From the NCBI GenBank assembly GCA_005798285.1, contig SYKE01000059.1, positions 1 to 52,398 of the forward strand: 52,398 nt of DNA. Reading direction: 5' to 3'. The notes beneath the pieces are model-generated. The model had not been told where the DNA came from. It saw only the letters and a program-made list of their open reading frames with translations, and made no database searches. Below, one piece after another: positions 1 through 7,985 of the stretch. This DNA is from Actinomycetota bacterium (GTDB lineage: Bacteria; Armatimonadota; SYMT01). Numbering within the stretch: position 1 is the stretch's first letter; each line of letters begins with the position of its first letter. A program made the position numbers and the translations under genes.

Positions 1-120
1 GAGATAGCCGGGTTGAAGATGGTGCAGAGTACGTTCCACGGAGAGTGGAACTACATCATCGCGCCAAGGAAGGTCTGGGACCGATGGGATGCCCAGGATC
101 GCGAGAAGGTCATTGTGTAG
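1..120 (+). CDS. C-terminal end of an ISAzo13-like transposase (partial, cut by window edge)
   Basis: The window opens inside a reading frame that runs 39 codons to TAG at 118-120. The visible tail carries FHGEWNYIIAPR. From memory, ISAzo13-type ('Rhodopirellula') DDE transposases end in a very similar FHGEWNYT-type motif followed by a few charged residues. The catalytic DDE residues lie outside the window, so the assignment rests on this tail alone. No clear terminal inverted repeat could be recognised in the bases after the stop. Together with the IS start at the right edge it suggests that the contig ends at multicopy elements. Alternative: the tail of an unrelated protein. Confidence 0.55.
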   Translation, partial: EIAGLKMVQSTFHGEWNYIIAPRKVWDRWDAQDREKVIV

Positions 121-148
121 CGGTTATTCGCTGACGCTGCCAGAGTCC

Positions 149-170
149 GCCGGGTGTTGAAACACCCGGC
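149..170. repeat. REP-like palindrome A
   Basis: A perfect inverted repeat with 10-bp arms (gccgggtgtt / aacacccggc) around a 2-base centre 'ga'. It lies 29 bases after the transposase stop. It has the same build as palindrome B at 231-252, with the complementary centre, so the two form an inverted pair. It sits over the degenerate end of the pseudogene on the minus strand. Confidence 0.7.
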
Positions 171-230
171 TTGCTGCGTGAAGGTCGCTGTGGGACTCGG
201 ATCCGCCCGCTGCGGTGGCGCTCCGTGTCA

Positions 231-252
231 GCCCGGGATTTCAATCCCGGGC
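231..252. repeat. REP-like palindrome B
   Basis: A perfect inverted repeat with 10-bp arms (gcccgggatt / aatcccgggc) around the 2-base centre 'tc'. The arm begins with the same gc-ccggg core as palindrome A. The centres of the two are 82 bases apart and they carry complementary centre dinucleotides. This layout resembles a paired REP/REPIN-type intergenic element. Confidence 0.7.
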
Positions 253-528
253 GGCCCCCGCGCGTTCGGCCGAGCCGTGCGATTTGCGGTCCGTCATTGC
301 CGGTCTTGATCGCGTGATACACGGATGCGCCGCGCCAGGCAACCCGAACCTCCCGGCCAAACCCGCGGACCAACGGGGCAACCTCATCCCACTCTGGGGC
401 AACGCCCCAGGACTGCTTGTCGGTGATCTCCACCAAAGTCTCTCCCGAGTGAGCACCACCACCACATCATCGTTATTCTTTGTAGCAATGCATACCATGA
501 TGAGTTTTCCGCCCCGGGCCTCTACTCG

Positions 529-556
529 TGGACTGCATTGCGGGGGCTGATATACT
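529..556 (+). promoter_or_regulatory. Possible sigma-70-type promoter for the gene at 617
   Basis: A -35-like tggact (529-534) and a -10-like tatact (551-556) are separated by 16 bases. This would start a transcript roughly 55 bases before the ATG at 617. The -35 matches the consensus at four of six positions. This is pattern matching only, and promoter consensus in this phylum is uncertain. Confidence 0.3.
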
Positions 557-616
557 GCTCAAGAGTTGGAGAAACGCAATGGGGTGAAGCTATGACTTGA
601 TAGGGGGTAAGGTGCC

Positions 617-994
617 ATGGCTGTTTTTCGACCGTCAAGCTGGCTCGTGGCTTTGGTCCTCACCGCTGCAATCAGCGGCGCCGCATTCGGTGTGAACGGA
701 GTTCTCACCGGTCCGACAGCCGGTTCGCACTTCGCCGTCAATCAGAATTACAATCTTGATGGTGAGCTGTTTTGTTTCTCCCCGTACCATGACGATCATC
801 CGTACATGAAGCTTTACAGCAACATTGATGCACAGGGTTGGGTCGAGAAAGACATTCAGACCATTCCCGCCTATCAGTGGACCGTTGTGAACCAGGATGA
901 GTGCTTCGTGGACTGGAAGGTCGAGTTCTGGTGGGAGTGCGGGGGTGTGGTCGGAACGGAGGATGAGAATGCGGGTAGGTACTACAGTCCTTGA
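617..994 (+). CDS. Secreted protein of unknown function, probably truncated by an in-frame TGA
   Basis: The 125-residue product starts with a clear signal peptide (positive start, hydrophobic LVALVLTAAISGAAFG, cleavage near residue 25). The mature part is rich in aromatic residues and Asp, with three cysteines (FCFSPYH, ECFVDW, WECGG). The ATG at 617 is preceded by a purine-rich agggggtaagg ribosome-binding site. The stop TGA is at 992-994, but the same frame continues with protein-like sequence for 49 further codons (see 995-1144). The natural product may therefore have been about 175 residues. I do not recognise a family. Confidence 0.6.
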   Translation: MAVFRPSSWLVALVLTAAISGAAFGVNGVLTGPTAGSHFAVNQNYNLDGELFCFSPYHDDHPYMKLYSNIDAQGWVEKDIQTIPAYQWTVVNQDECFVDWKVEFWWECGGVVGTEDENAGRYYSP

Positions 995-1144
995 ACCGCA
1001 GTCTACGTGCGTAGTGCCCTGGTCGTTGTTGGCTCCTCGACACCGCCAGCTTCGGTTTTTGATCAAAACTTGCCAGGAGCGATTTATGTCGGGAGCTTGG
1101 ACTCTCGAATCCAGGACATGAGGGATATTGTTCCGCCACGCTGA
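995..1144 (+). other. In-frame continuation after the TGA of the secreted protein gene
   Basis: After TGA 992-994 the same frame reads 49 codons to a second TGA at 1142-1144. It includes VRSALVVVGSS, VFDQNLPGAIYVGSLD and RIQDMRDIVPPR, which look like ordinary protein rather than random sequence. A hairpin follows 3 bases after the second stop, as if this were the true gene end. Explanations are a nonsense mutation (TGG to TGA would give SPWTAV), a base-call error, or readthrough. No coding recognition of TGA is claimed. Confidence 0.45.
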
Positions 1145-1146
1145 TA

Positions 1147-1174
1147 GGAGGGTGGCCGACTACAGTCGCCCTCC
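1147..1174 (+). terminator. Hairpin after the interrupted secreted-protein gene
   Basis: Outer arms ggaggg/ccctcc enclose inner arms cgac/gtcg with a taca loop, and one strand has a 4-base bulge. It begins 3 bases after the second TGA. No T-run follows, so this is a possible terminator only. Confidence 0.35.
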
Positions 1175-1292
1175 GTCGGTCTGATATTGCAGTCGAGGTC
1201 GTGAGGACGCCCCGCCTCCACGCGGCTCACATAAGAACTCGACGATTTAGGCGACTGTTACATCGTATCTGGGGTGTTCAACGGGTGCAGCC

Positions 1293-2165
1293 ATGGTTCA
1301 ATGTTCCGTTCCGGGCTTGTTGTTTCTATCAACCTTTCGGGCCATCAAGTATTGTGCCTGCGTCGCTTCTGGCCTGGTGATCTGGCTAATGTGTGTGTGC
1401 ACGTTGCCCGCCGGAAGTTATGCAGCAGACCAGTCTTCTTTCAGAATGCTGGAGTCGAGAACTAGGATCCGTATCGATAAGTCCGATAGCGCCAAAACAA
1501 CAACTATCCGTCAGCGAGAGATCATCGTTTCAGGAGGCGACTACAAGATCATCGAGCGAGAAGGAGCGTCGAATTTGCCTCGTATAATTACCCTCAGATT
1601 GGCTGATCAACCTGATGTTGAGTATGAGCACCTTGTGCACAAGAAATATGCATTGCTATCGCTCCGAAGCACGTATCGCTTCCTGTTTCTGAATTTCCCC
1701 AAGGAATTTGAGAAATTCTCCGCTGGACCCCGCTATGCAAAGCATCAGACGGCGCCGTTGCAGCCTCCGACTCTCCCCATCTGGAAGGGGGATTCCAGCC
1801 TGAGCGAGGTTTCAAAGGTATCGCCGACCACCCGGTGGACCCGGTTGAGGGACACTGAGGTCGTTTCCGGAGAGACGTGCCGGGTTTTTTCGGCACGGCA
1901 TTCTGTCCACCGTGGAACCTACCGCTGCTGGGTCTCGACTCGAGACTCGGTGATCATGCAGCACGAAGCGAGCGGTCCGACAAGCTCTGGGTCCTTTACA
2001 CACCGGATTACGATTTCAGGCTTGCAGCGAAACGTTAAGATTCCGAGGTCGGAGTTCAACCTGACGAAGGGGACGGAGCTCCATATTCCCGCCGTCTATT
2101 CAGTCCGTCCTCCGGATGGTTTGATTCTCAACCCCGTTCCTGGGTTCGGCATCCGGAAGGACTAA
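1293..2165 (+). CDS. Secreted LolA/MucB-like outer-membrane-sorting domain protein
   Basis: This 290-residue protein has a long N-terminal hydrophobic stretch (about residues 20-42, ending LPAGSYA) that looks like a signal peptide. The true start could be further in than 1293, because no strong ribosome-binding site precedes this ATG. The mature part has alternating beta-type segments, with TRIRIDKSDS near the start and DTEVVSGETCRVFSAR then YRCWVSTRDSVIMQHE later. This matches the 'gEtyrvw-d' pattern of LolA/MucB-like lipid-binding folds. It ends 9 bases before the next gene, which starts with an STN domain, so the two are probably co-transcribed and act in the envelope. The fold assignment is inference from pattern. 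Confidence 0.6.
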   Translation: MVQCSVPGLLFLSTFRAIKYCACVASGLVIWLMCVCTLPAGSYAADQSSFRMLESRTRIRIDKSDSAKTTTIRQREIIVSGGDYKIIEREGASNLPRIITLRLADQPDVEYEHLVHKKYALLSLRSTYRFLFLNFPKEFEKFSAGPRYAKHQTAPLQPPTLPIWKGDSSLSEVSKVSPTTRWTRLRDTEVVSGETCRVFSARHSVHRGTYRCWVSTRDSVIMQHEASGPTSSGSFTHRITISGLQRNVKIPRSEFNLTKGTELHIPAVYSVRPPDGLILNPVPGFGIRKD

Positions 2166-2174
2166 TAATCCACC

Positions 2175-3875
2175 ATGCGATCAAAGCCGCCCCACTGGCT
2201 GCTCCGGGCAGCTTCGCTGCCGGTGATCCTCGGATTTGTCCTCGAACCTGCTCATGCAAGCCGCCTGCAGGCCGTCTCCGTAAGGCGGTTTCGAGTTCCA
2301 CTGTCGACCGTGGTTCAGGACATTGAGCGGCAGGCATCCGTCAAGATCCAGTTTTCCGAGAATATCGCGGCGGATCCCGTCTCCGTACGGCTCAACGGTC
2401 GTACGCCTGACCAGTGTCTTCAGGCGCTGGCGGAGGTGATGCAGTACCGCGTGCGATCAAGCGGTCCGGATCGCTATGAGATGTCCCTGGATCCGGCGTG
2501 GGCCCAACGAGTTGCCCGATTGGAGTCCCTGTTCGCACAGCGAGAGGAGCGGGACGAGTCGGAGCGGGCTGCGGCTCTTGAAGCGGATCTGGCCACGCTG
2601 GTCGAGGCGCTCAGAAGCGGTAAGGAAACCGGCGGACTTCTGGGTCGCCAGTTGGAGCAGCAGCGCGGAGTTGGGGATTGGATTGCCTCTCTGAGCGGTG
2701 AAGAACGGCAGAGTCTCGCCCTGGCCATGTCCGGCGATGTCGGCGTGATCGGAACCGGAAGAGAGAACAGCCACCTCGCGCAGCAGGCTCTCTTTTTCCG
2801 CCCGGTGGACTCGGTAAGTCCGGAGATTCGAGGCATGCTCGATGCAGCGGCGTTGAGCGATCCGTCTCTGGCCGAGGCGATTCGCTCCCCGTCCACAAGA
2901 ATTGGCCTCAGCGCTCAGTCGGGCGCGGTGGGAATCGTGGCGTTCGACGGCGCAAACTACAAACTCATGGGTGGGCTTCGGGTAGCCGGAACGGCCTATG
3001 TGGCCGGCGTTATGGAGGCGGGCCGACAGCGAAAGAGTTGGGAGCAGGAAGCCGAGGCCGCCTCACGCCTGGATCGGCGCTGGTTGGATCCGCAGGCACA
3101 GGCGCTGCCGGGGTTTGTTTCGCCGCTGTGGCGAAAGACGCGATTGGTGTGGAAGCCGGATCAGAGAATCAAGCCGACGGAGCAGTCCCATCTCGAGTTT
3201 CTGACAGAGAAGGGGGGCATCGAATTGGTGGCGGACGCGTGGACCGATTCGCTTCGGAGCAACAACGGTCCGCCGTCGGCCGGACCGTCGGAGGAGGGAT
3301 CCGTCGCCGACTGGAGTCGGGTGATCGCGCAGACCCACCACCGGCTCTATCGGGCCGTGGGTGACCGGTTGCTCATGCGCTCGAACCGTGCGATCTGGAG
3401 CCGCTGGGTGGAGCCGCCCGCCAACGTCGTCGAGTCGATGAGAACTACCGTCAAGCTTCGACATGGGCTGGGCTTCGAAGACTACGTGAAGCACTGCCTG
3501 AAGCTGAATACTCAACGCTGTTTCGCCCTCAGCCAGATCCCTGAGCATGAAAAGATTCACTTCCGACAGGAAGCGATCGTGTTCCGAAACGAGCGACGTC
3601 TGCTTACGCTATTGGCTCGCCGGCTCCCGGCGCCGGGAGCCGCGGTTCCGCCGGTGGAAGAGGGTTCGGTGGATTTCTCGACTGCCACGCCGCAGGACCA
3701 GCGTCGCTTCCTCAGGCTGCTGCTGGCGGGAATCCCGGTGGAGTCCCTAAGTGCGTCCCGGCCGGCACGGGTCGCGTGGAAGCCGGCGCCGGGTGGAGTG
3801 GAGCTGGAATTTGAGGACTCGCGTCGAAAGGTGCTAACGCGCCGCCGGCTAACGCTGCCGAGACACTCGCCGTAG
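2175..3875 (+). CDS. Secreted STN-domain (secretin/TonB short N-terminal) protein of unknown function
   Basis: This 566-residue protein has a signal peptide (about 1-29, ending EPAHA). Residues of about 33-100 match the STN domain of secretins and TonB receptors: VSVRRFRVPLSTVVQDIERQ, SVKIQFSENI, VSVRLNGRTPDQCLQAL and YRVRSSGPDRYEMSL. A Glu/Arg-rich, probably helical stretch follows (about 110-160). The remaining 400 residues are not recognised and contain neither a secretin ring domain nor a TonB barrel. It follows the LolA-like gene by 9 bases. STN domains in this phylum often sit on surface or protein-interaction proteins. Confidence 0.6.
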   Translation: MRSKPPHWLLRAASLPVILGFVLEPAHASRLQAVSVRRFRVPLSTVVQDIERQASVKIQFSENIAADPVSVRLNGRTPDQCLQALAEVMQYRVRSSGPDRYEMSLDPAWAQRVARLESLFAQREERDESERAAALEADLATLVEALRSGKETGGLLGRQLEQQRGVGDWIASLSGEERQSLALAMSGDVGVIGTGRENSHLAQQALFFRPVDSVSPEIRGMLDAAALSDPSLAEAIRSPSTRIGLSAQSGAVGIVAFDGANYKLMGGLRVAGTAYVAGVMEAGRQRKSWEQEAEAASRLDRRWLDPQAQALPGFVSPLWRKTRLVWKPDQRIKPTEQSHLEFLTEKGGIELVADAWTDSLRSNNGPPSAGPSEEGSVADWSRVIAQTHHRLYRAVGDRLLMRSNRAIWSRWVEPPANVVESMRTTVKLRHGLGFEDYVKHCLKLNTQRCFALSQIPEHEKIHFRQEAIVFRNERRLLTLLARRLPAPGAAVPPVEEGSVDFSTATPQDQRRFLRLLLAGIPVESLSASRPARVAWKPAPGGVELEFEDSRRKVLTRRRLTLPRHSP

Positions 3876-3881
3876 GCGTGG

Positions 3882-3937
3882 GGTTCTGGGGTTCCGGGGT
3901 TCTGGGGTTCTGGGGTTGCGGGATTCTGGGGTTCTGG
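3882..3937. repeat. Seven tandem copies of an 8-bp unit (GGTTCTGG) between convergent genes
   Basis: From 3882 the sequence reads ggttctgg, ggttccgg, ggttctgg, ggttctgg, ggttgcgg, gattctgg, ggttctgg. That is seven 8-bp units with three single-base variants and a fourth altered by one base pair change at most. It fills nearly all of the gap between the stop of the STN protein (3875) and the stop of the ABC permease (3947). It is a G-rich array on the plus strand. Confidence 0.9.
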
Positions 3938-3946
3938 CCTTGCACT

Positions 3947-4825
3947 TCATGCTTTGAGGGCGCCGGAGGTGAGTCCGGCGATGAAAGAGCGCATGGTGAG
4001 CAGGAAGAGCAGCAGCAGCGGGATGGACGCCAGTACGTAACCGGCCATCAAGGGTCCGTAGGTGGTCTGGTAGGCGCCGCGGAAGAAGGCGAGGCCGATG
4101 CTGAGGGTCTTCTTCGACTCCTCCGACAGCACAATGAGCGGCCACACATAGTCGTTCCAGGTGGAGAGCGTGGTCATCACGGCGACGGTGGCGAGGATGG
4201 GGCGGGAGAGCGGCACGGCGATGGCGCCGAAGAGCCGCCACTCCGAGGCGCCGTCGAGACGGGCGGCCTCGAACAGCTCTTCGGGCAGGGCGGCGATGAA
4301 GCTCCGCAGGATGAAGATGGCGAACACCTGACCGCCGGCGACGTAAGGCAGAACCAGGGCCCAGTGGGTGTTGAGCAGACCCGTTCCGCCGCTGCCCCAC
4401 AGGTCGTTTCCGCCGGTCAGCGGGAACTGCTTCATCCACATAAACGCCGAGACCAGGGTGAGAACGCCCGGCACCATCATCAGCGCGAGGATGGCGTAGA
4501 ACAGCGTTTCTCGACCCGGGAAGCGGTGTCGGGCGAAGGCGTAGGCGCTGAGCGACGCGACGAACAACGTGCCGATGACCGTGCTCACCGTCACTACCAC
4601 ACTGTTGATCGCGTACGGCGAGATGGCTTCCCACGCCTGCCGGTAGTTGTCCCACTGAGGTGGAGATGGGAAACCCCAGAAGTCGTGAAAGAACTGGGTG
4701 TTGTCCTTGAACGAGGTGAGGATCAGGAAGTAGAAGGGGTAGAAGGTCAGCAGCAGGAGCAGCCCTAATCCGAGGTGGATCGGGAGGTCTCGCATCGCGG
4801 GAGATCGGCTGGCCGAGCGACTCAT
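3947..4825 (-). CDS. ABC sugar importer permease, MalG type
   Basis: This 292-residue inner-membrane protein has six hydrophobic spans. It carries the EAA loop of binding-protein-dependent permeases (FEAARLDGASEWRLF, about residues 187-201), through which it contacts the ATPase. The N-terminus (FYPFYFLILTSFKDN) and the end (LLLLFLLTMRSFIAGLTSGALK) are typical of the MalG/carbohydrate CUT1 group. Its start overlaps the stop of the fused binding-protein/permease gene by 4 bases, so the two are translationally coupled. No ATPase gene is in the window. A shared MsmX/UgpC-like ATPase elsewhere probably energises it, which is common for CUT1 importers. Confidence 0.93.
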   Translation of the reverse strand: MSRSASRSPAMRDLPIHLGLGLLLLLTFYPFYFLILTSFKDNTQFFHDFWGFPSPPQWDNYRQAWEAISPYAINSVVVTVSTVIGTLFVASLSAYAFARHRFPGRETLFYAILALMMVPGVLTLVSAFMWMKQFPLTGGNDLWGSGGTGLLNTHWALVLPYVAGGQVFAIFILRSFIAALPEELFEAARLDGASEWRLFGAIAVPLSRPILATVAVMTTLSTWNDYVWPLIVLSEESKKTLSIGLAFFRGAYQTTYGPLMAGYVLASIPLLLLFLLTMRSFIAGLTSGALKA

Positions 4826-7275
4826 GGCTGATGCTCCGAGCTGGATTTCAGGTACTTCATGTTGAGGTAGGTGATGCCGAGGATCACCAGGAAGAGCGCC
4901 ACCCCGATGGAGCAGGCGTAGCCCATCCGATCGAAGGAGATGGCGTTCTGGTAAAGCTGCATGCCGGGGACCGTGGTCGAAAAGCCGGGTCCGCCGTTGG
5001 TGAGTAGAAGCTGAGTCTGAAACCCCTGCAGTCCGCCGATGAAGCTGAGCACGATCAGCAGCTTGATCTGTCCGAGCAGCAAGGGCAGATCGATGGAGCG
5101 GAACCGGCGGAGCCCGGAGGCGCCGTCGAGTCGGGCCGACTCGAACACATCACCGGAGATGCTCTGCAATCCGGCGTAGTAAATGAGCAGCGCGAAACCG
5201 CCGACCCACGGGAAACCCATGAACATCAGCGAGTAGAGCGCGATCCGGGGGTCTCCCAGCCACGACTGGCGCCACCCACCCGCGCCGACGGCCTCCAGAA
5301 GCTGATTGAGCAGACCGACATTGTCGTCGTAAAGAAACCCCCAGATGAGCAGGATGACCACTCCCGGCACGACCATCGGCACCACGAAGAGCACCCGATA
5401 GAGGTACTGAGCCCGCTCCTTGCGGAGGGCGAAGATCATCTCCGCCGCGATGAGCGGGGCCGTCAGGGTGATCAGGATCTGAGCTCCGAGCAACCGAACG
5501 GTGTTCCAGACGCTGTCTCTCAGGATGTCGTCCGCGAACATCGTCCGAAAGTTCAGCAGGCCGACCCACCGGGTGTCGCCGTTGCCCTTCCACTCGGTAA
5601 AGGCGTGGCCGAGCGCCGAGAGGATGGGGTAGTAGCTGAACAGCCCCAGCAGGATGAAGCTGGGCAGGATGAACAGGTAGCTGATGCGGGCCCGCCGGAT
5701 GGCCGGGCGGCGGAGCGCCACGCCGATCCCCGCAGCAACCGCGAGTCCGGCGCCGGCGAGGAGCGCCCCGGTGGGCGTCTGTCCACCGGGACCGGCGGGA
5801 GTGGGGCTGCTGGGCGGGGGCTGGATCTCCCAGTTGGCGTCAAAACGCCACACATCCGCGTTGTCCTTGAGGGTGATCTCCACGCTTTCTGCGAGGTATC
5901 GATCCAGACGGGCGAGACACTGCTCCTCGGTGTACTCGCCTCCGAGGTAGCCCTGCAGCACGCGGAACAGTCGCTCGTTGTAGAGGGGGCCGGCATCCTC
6001 GCCATTGAATCGAGTGGCGCCCTTTCGCAGCACCTCCATGAACAGGTTCAGGCTGGGCGCCCCGGCGAGGCCCACCACGTTGGGAACAAACAGCTCGGCC
6101 TCTTGAACGAGCGGCTGCAGGTTCTGCGGAGCCGTGATGAAGCGCAGGAAGTCGATGCAGAGCTCCACCTTGTTCGACCGCATGGCCGTGTTGGTGATGC
6201 AGTACTGGATCGACGTCGCGCCGCCGACCCCGCGCGCGCCGACGCTCGAGGCATAGGGGCTCGTCTCGCGAGTGATGGGCGGCACGAGAAAGGAACCGTA
6301 CTCGAACGACCGCAGCTTGTCCTGCCGAATGACCGGCGTGTACCAGCTCCCGTCCCACCACATCGCGACCTTGCCCATTCGAAAGAGGCGGTCGTCGAGG
6401 GCGGCGAGGTGTCCCGGCTGCCAGTAGGCCGACCACTCCTTCAGGATGCGGAGCAGTTCCGAGTAGCGCGGATCGTGGATGGAGAAGATGCCCTTTTTGT
6501 AGGCGCGGACGAACTCCTGCTGGTCCACCCCGGGGAAGCCGTACTCGGTCTGGCGGACGTCCATCTCCGGGACCCGATCGGCCCAGAGCTGGTCGTTCAG
6601 GATCCGGCGCGCCCAGGTGTACCGCATCTCCTGGGAGCCGGTCATCAGGAACGGCAGCACGCCCGCCGCCTTCAGCTTGCGGTGGATCTCCATCCACTCC
6701 GCCCAGCTCTTCGGCGGAACGGCGCCCACGCGTTGGAAGAGCTCCTTGTTGTAAAAGACGCAGGTTTCGACCTGGTCGATGGGCAGGGAGTAGAGGTGAC
6801 CGTCGGGCGCCCGCTTGGCGTTGGTGGCCTCCGGGTAGAACTGATCTCGCCAGCGCTTGTTGCCCTGAGAGCCGGGTGGGCAGTAGGGGTTCGGCTGTTC
6901 GAGGAACGGGTCGAGGTTGACGAACCAGCCGTAGCGGGCATCCTCGTTCGTGAAGGTGGAGTGCGACCACATCACGTCGGGAGCCATGCCCCCCTGAAGC
7001 TGAGTCCGCATCCAGGTGCGAAAGTCGCCCACCGGGCTCTTCGTGAACTCGATCTTCACGCCCGGGTGGAGCCGCTCGAACTCTCGGGCGAGGCGCGTGA
7101 ACTCCTTCAGCGGGCGGGGATTGTCTCCGGTGGTGATCTCCGGAGTGTAGGCCTGCGCAAAGAAGCGCAGCACCGTGTCGGCTGAGGCGGCGCGCGGCCC
7201 CACGCAGCAGGCGATCACGAGCGCCAGGCAGAGCGCGAAACCGGGAGAGAACCGAGCGAACACCACGGCGTGCAC
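4822..7275 (-). CDS. Fused extracellular sugar-binding protein and MalF-type permease
   Basis: This 817-residue protein joins two importer parts. Residues of about 1-32 are a signal peptide (ALVIACCVGPRAASA). About 33-485 are a family 1 solute-binding protein (EFERLHPGVKIEFTKSPVGD, MAPDVMWSHSTF, AMWWDGSWYTP). A Pro/Gly linker (about 487-507) and one extra membrane span lead into a MalF-like permease (about 525-817: YLFILPSFILLGLFSYYP and the EAA loop FESARLDGASGLRRF). The binding protein is thus tethered at the outer face of the inner membrane. The start chosen is GTG at 7275; a later start would still leave a signal peptide. The MalG partner follows with a 4-base overlap. Confidence 0.9.
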   Translation of the reverse strand: MHAVVFARFSPGFALCLALVIACCVGPRAASADTVLRFFAQAYTPEITTGDNPRPLKEFTRLAREFERLHPGVKIEFTKSPVGDFRTWMRTQLQGGMAPDVMWSHSTFTNEDARYGWFVNLDPFLEQPNPYCPPGSQGNKRWRDQFYPEATNAKRAPDGHLYSLPIDQVETCVFYNKELFQRVGAVPPKSWAEWMEIHRKLKAAGVLPFLMTGSQEMRYTWARRILNDQLWADRVPEMDVRQTEYGFPGVDQQEFVRAYKKGIFSIHDPRYSELLRILKEWSAYWQPGHLAALDDRLFRMGKVAMWWDGSWYTPVIRQDKLRSFEYGSFLVPPITRETSPYASSVGARGVGGATSIQYCITNTAMRSNKVELCIDFLRFITAPQNLQPLVQEAELFVPNVVGLAGAPSLNLFMEVLRKGATRFNGEDAGPLYNERLFRVLQGYLGGEYTEEQCLARLDRYLAESVEITLKDNADVWRFDANWEIQPPPSSPTPAGPGGQTPTGALLAGAGLAVAAGIGVALRRPAIRRARISYLFILPSFILLGLFSYYPILSALGHAFTEWKGNGDTRWVGLLNFRTMFADDILRDSVWNTVRLLGAQILITLTAPLIAAEMIFALRKERAQYLYRVLFVVPMVVPGVVILLIWGFLYDDNVGLLNQLLEAVGAGGWRQSWLGDPRIALYSLMFMGFPWVGGFALLIYYAGLQSISGDVFESARLDGASGLRRFRSIDLPLLLGQIKLLIVLSFIGGLQGFQTQLLLTNGGPGFSTTVPGMQLYQNAISFDRMGYACSIGVALFLVILGITYLNMKYLKSSSEHQP

Positions 7276-7484
7276 CTCGAAGCGGCAGCTTCCACCAGCC
7301 GTTTCCCGATAGGCCCCGCAGATCCTCCGCCTGGCATGCCGCGATCCAGGACGTGGGCGGTGTTCTCCAGAGGCGGGGGTGTCAGGTTCGCGCGTTCCCG
7401 CGCGTTCTCAACTAGGAGCGCCGGTTTTCGGTGTCCACCCGCTGCTCCACGCAGCCAGGGAATCGAAGTTAGGGGAGGTTCGCC

Positions 7485-7895
7485 ATGCTTGGTATTTTTG
7501 CAACCAGCGTCGTGATGAAAATCATCCGGGCGGTGACGAACAAGGATCCGAACGCCATTGTGGGTGGGCTGACCCGCGATGCGGTCGCTTCCCGCATGCA
7601 TGCCCGCTCCAGGGCCGTCGCGGAGGCCATGGTCGCACGGGGGATGACGCTGGAGAATCTGGCTACGGACGGCACGCTGACGGACCGGGAGAAGAAGACG
7701 GTGATCCGGGATGTCGTCTTTCGGCTCTGGCGAGAAGTACTCACGTTTGAAGGCGCGGGCCACGTGGCCGATCACATCCGTGACACCCAGCAAAGCGCGG
7801 TGTACGAAAAGGTGCTCTCCGGAGTGGATGCTGCCACCTCCATGCAAGCTCTCGTCGACATGGTTCGCGCAGCCGTGATCGAGATCACCTTCTAG
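7485..7895 (+). CDS. Conserved-looking protein of unknown function (136 aa)
   Basis: The ATG at 7485 has a strong ribosome-binding site (aggggagg, 6 bases upstream). The product is mostly helical, with a weakly hydrophobic N-terminus (GIFATSVVMKIIRAV) and charged helices after it (TDREKKTVIRDVVFRLWREV). There is no signal peptide or cysteine motif. It is divergent from the ABC importer across a 209-base gap and is followed 90 bases later by the membrane protein at 7986. I do not recognise the family. Confidence 0.65.
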   Translation: MLGIFATSVVMKIIRAVTNKDPNAIVGGLTRDAVASRMHARSRAVAEAMVARGMTLENLATDGTLTDREKKTVIRDVVFRLWREVLTFEGAGHVADHIRDTQQSAVYEKVLSGVDAATSMQALVDMVRAAVIEITF

Positions 7896-7985
7896 GGCCG
7901 AAGATTCGGGCGCCTGGAGTTGCCCCCTCCGCCTCGCCCCGCGGCATCCGGAAGGAGCAACTTGCGCCACGGGAGGATTTCGAAA

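Larger units (their letters stand above)
110..498 (-). pseudogene. Small gene of unknown function, broken by a 2-base frameshift
   Basis: Reading leftwards from ATG at 498, the frame begins MVCIATKNNDDVVVVLTRE. At the GA dinucleotide run (plus-strand tctctc, 439-444) protein-like sequence continues in another frame as TLVEITDKQSWGVAPEWDE and so on. Removing one GA unit joins the two halves smoothly (LTRE-TLVEITDK). After about residue 65 the frame dissolves into the REP palindromes, so the 3' end is probably also displaced. I do not recognise the family. It could be an inactivated gene or a sequencing indel in a dinucleotide run. Confidence 0.5.

Noticed and set aside
992-994. TGA as a selenocysteine codon
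   Set aside because: There is no selenoprotein-like context (no U-x-x-C) and no visible stem-loop of the SECIS type directly after the codon. A point mutation is simpler.
3849-4655. A minus-strand frame with an Arg/His-rich protein across the 8-bp repeat and MalG permease
   Set aside because: It is a shadow of the MalG gene in another frame. Its N-terminal part simply translates the tandem repeat.
5605-7185. A 526-codon plus-strand open frame opposite the binding protein-permease fusion
   Set aside because: It is a shadow of a clearly recognised transporter gene.
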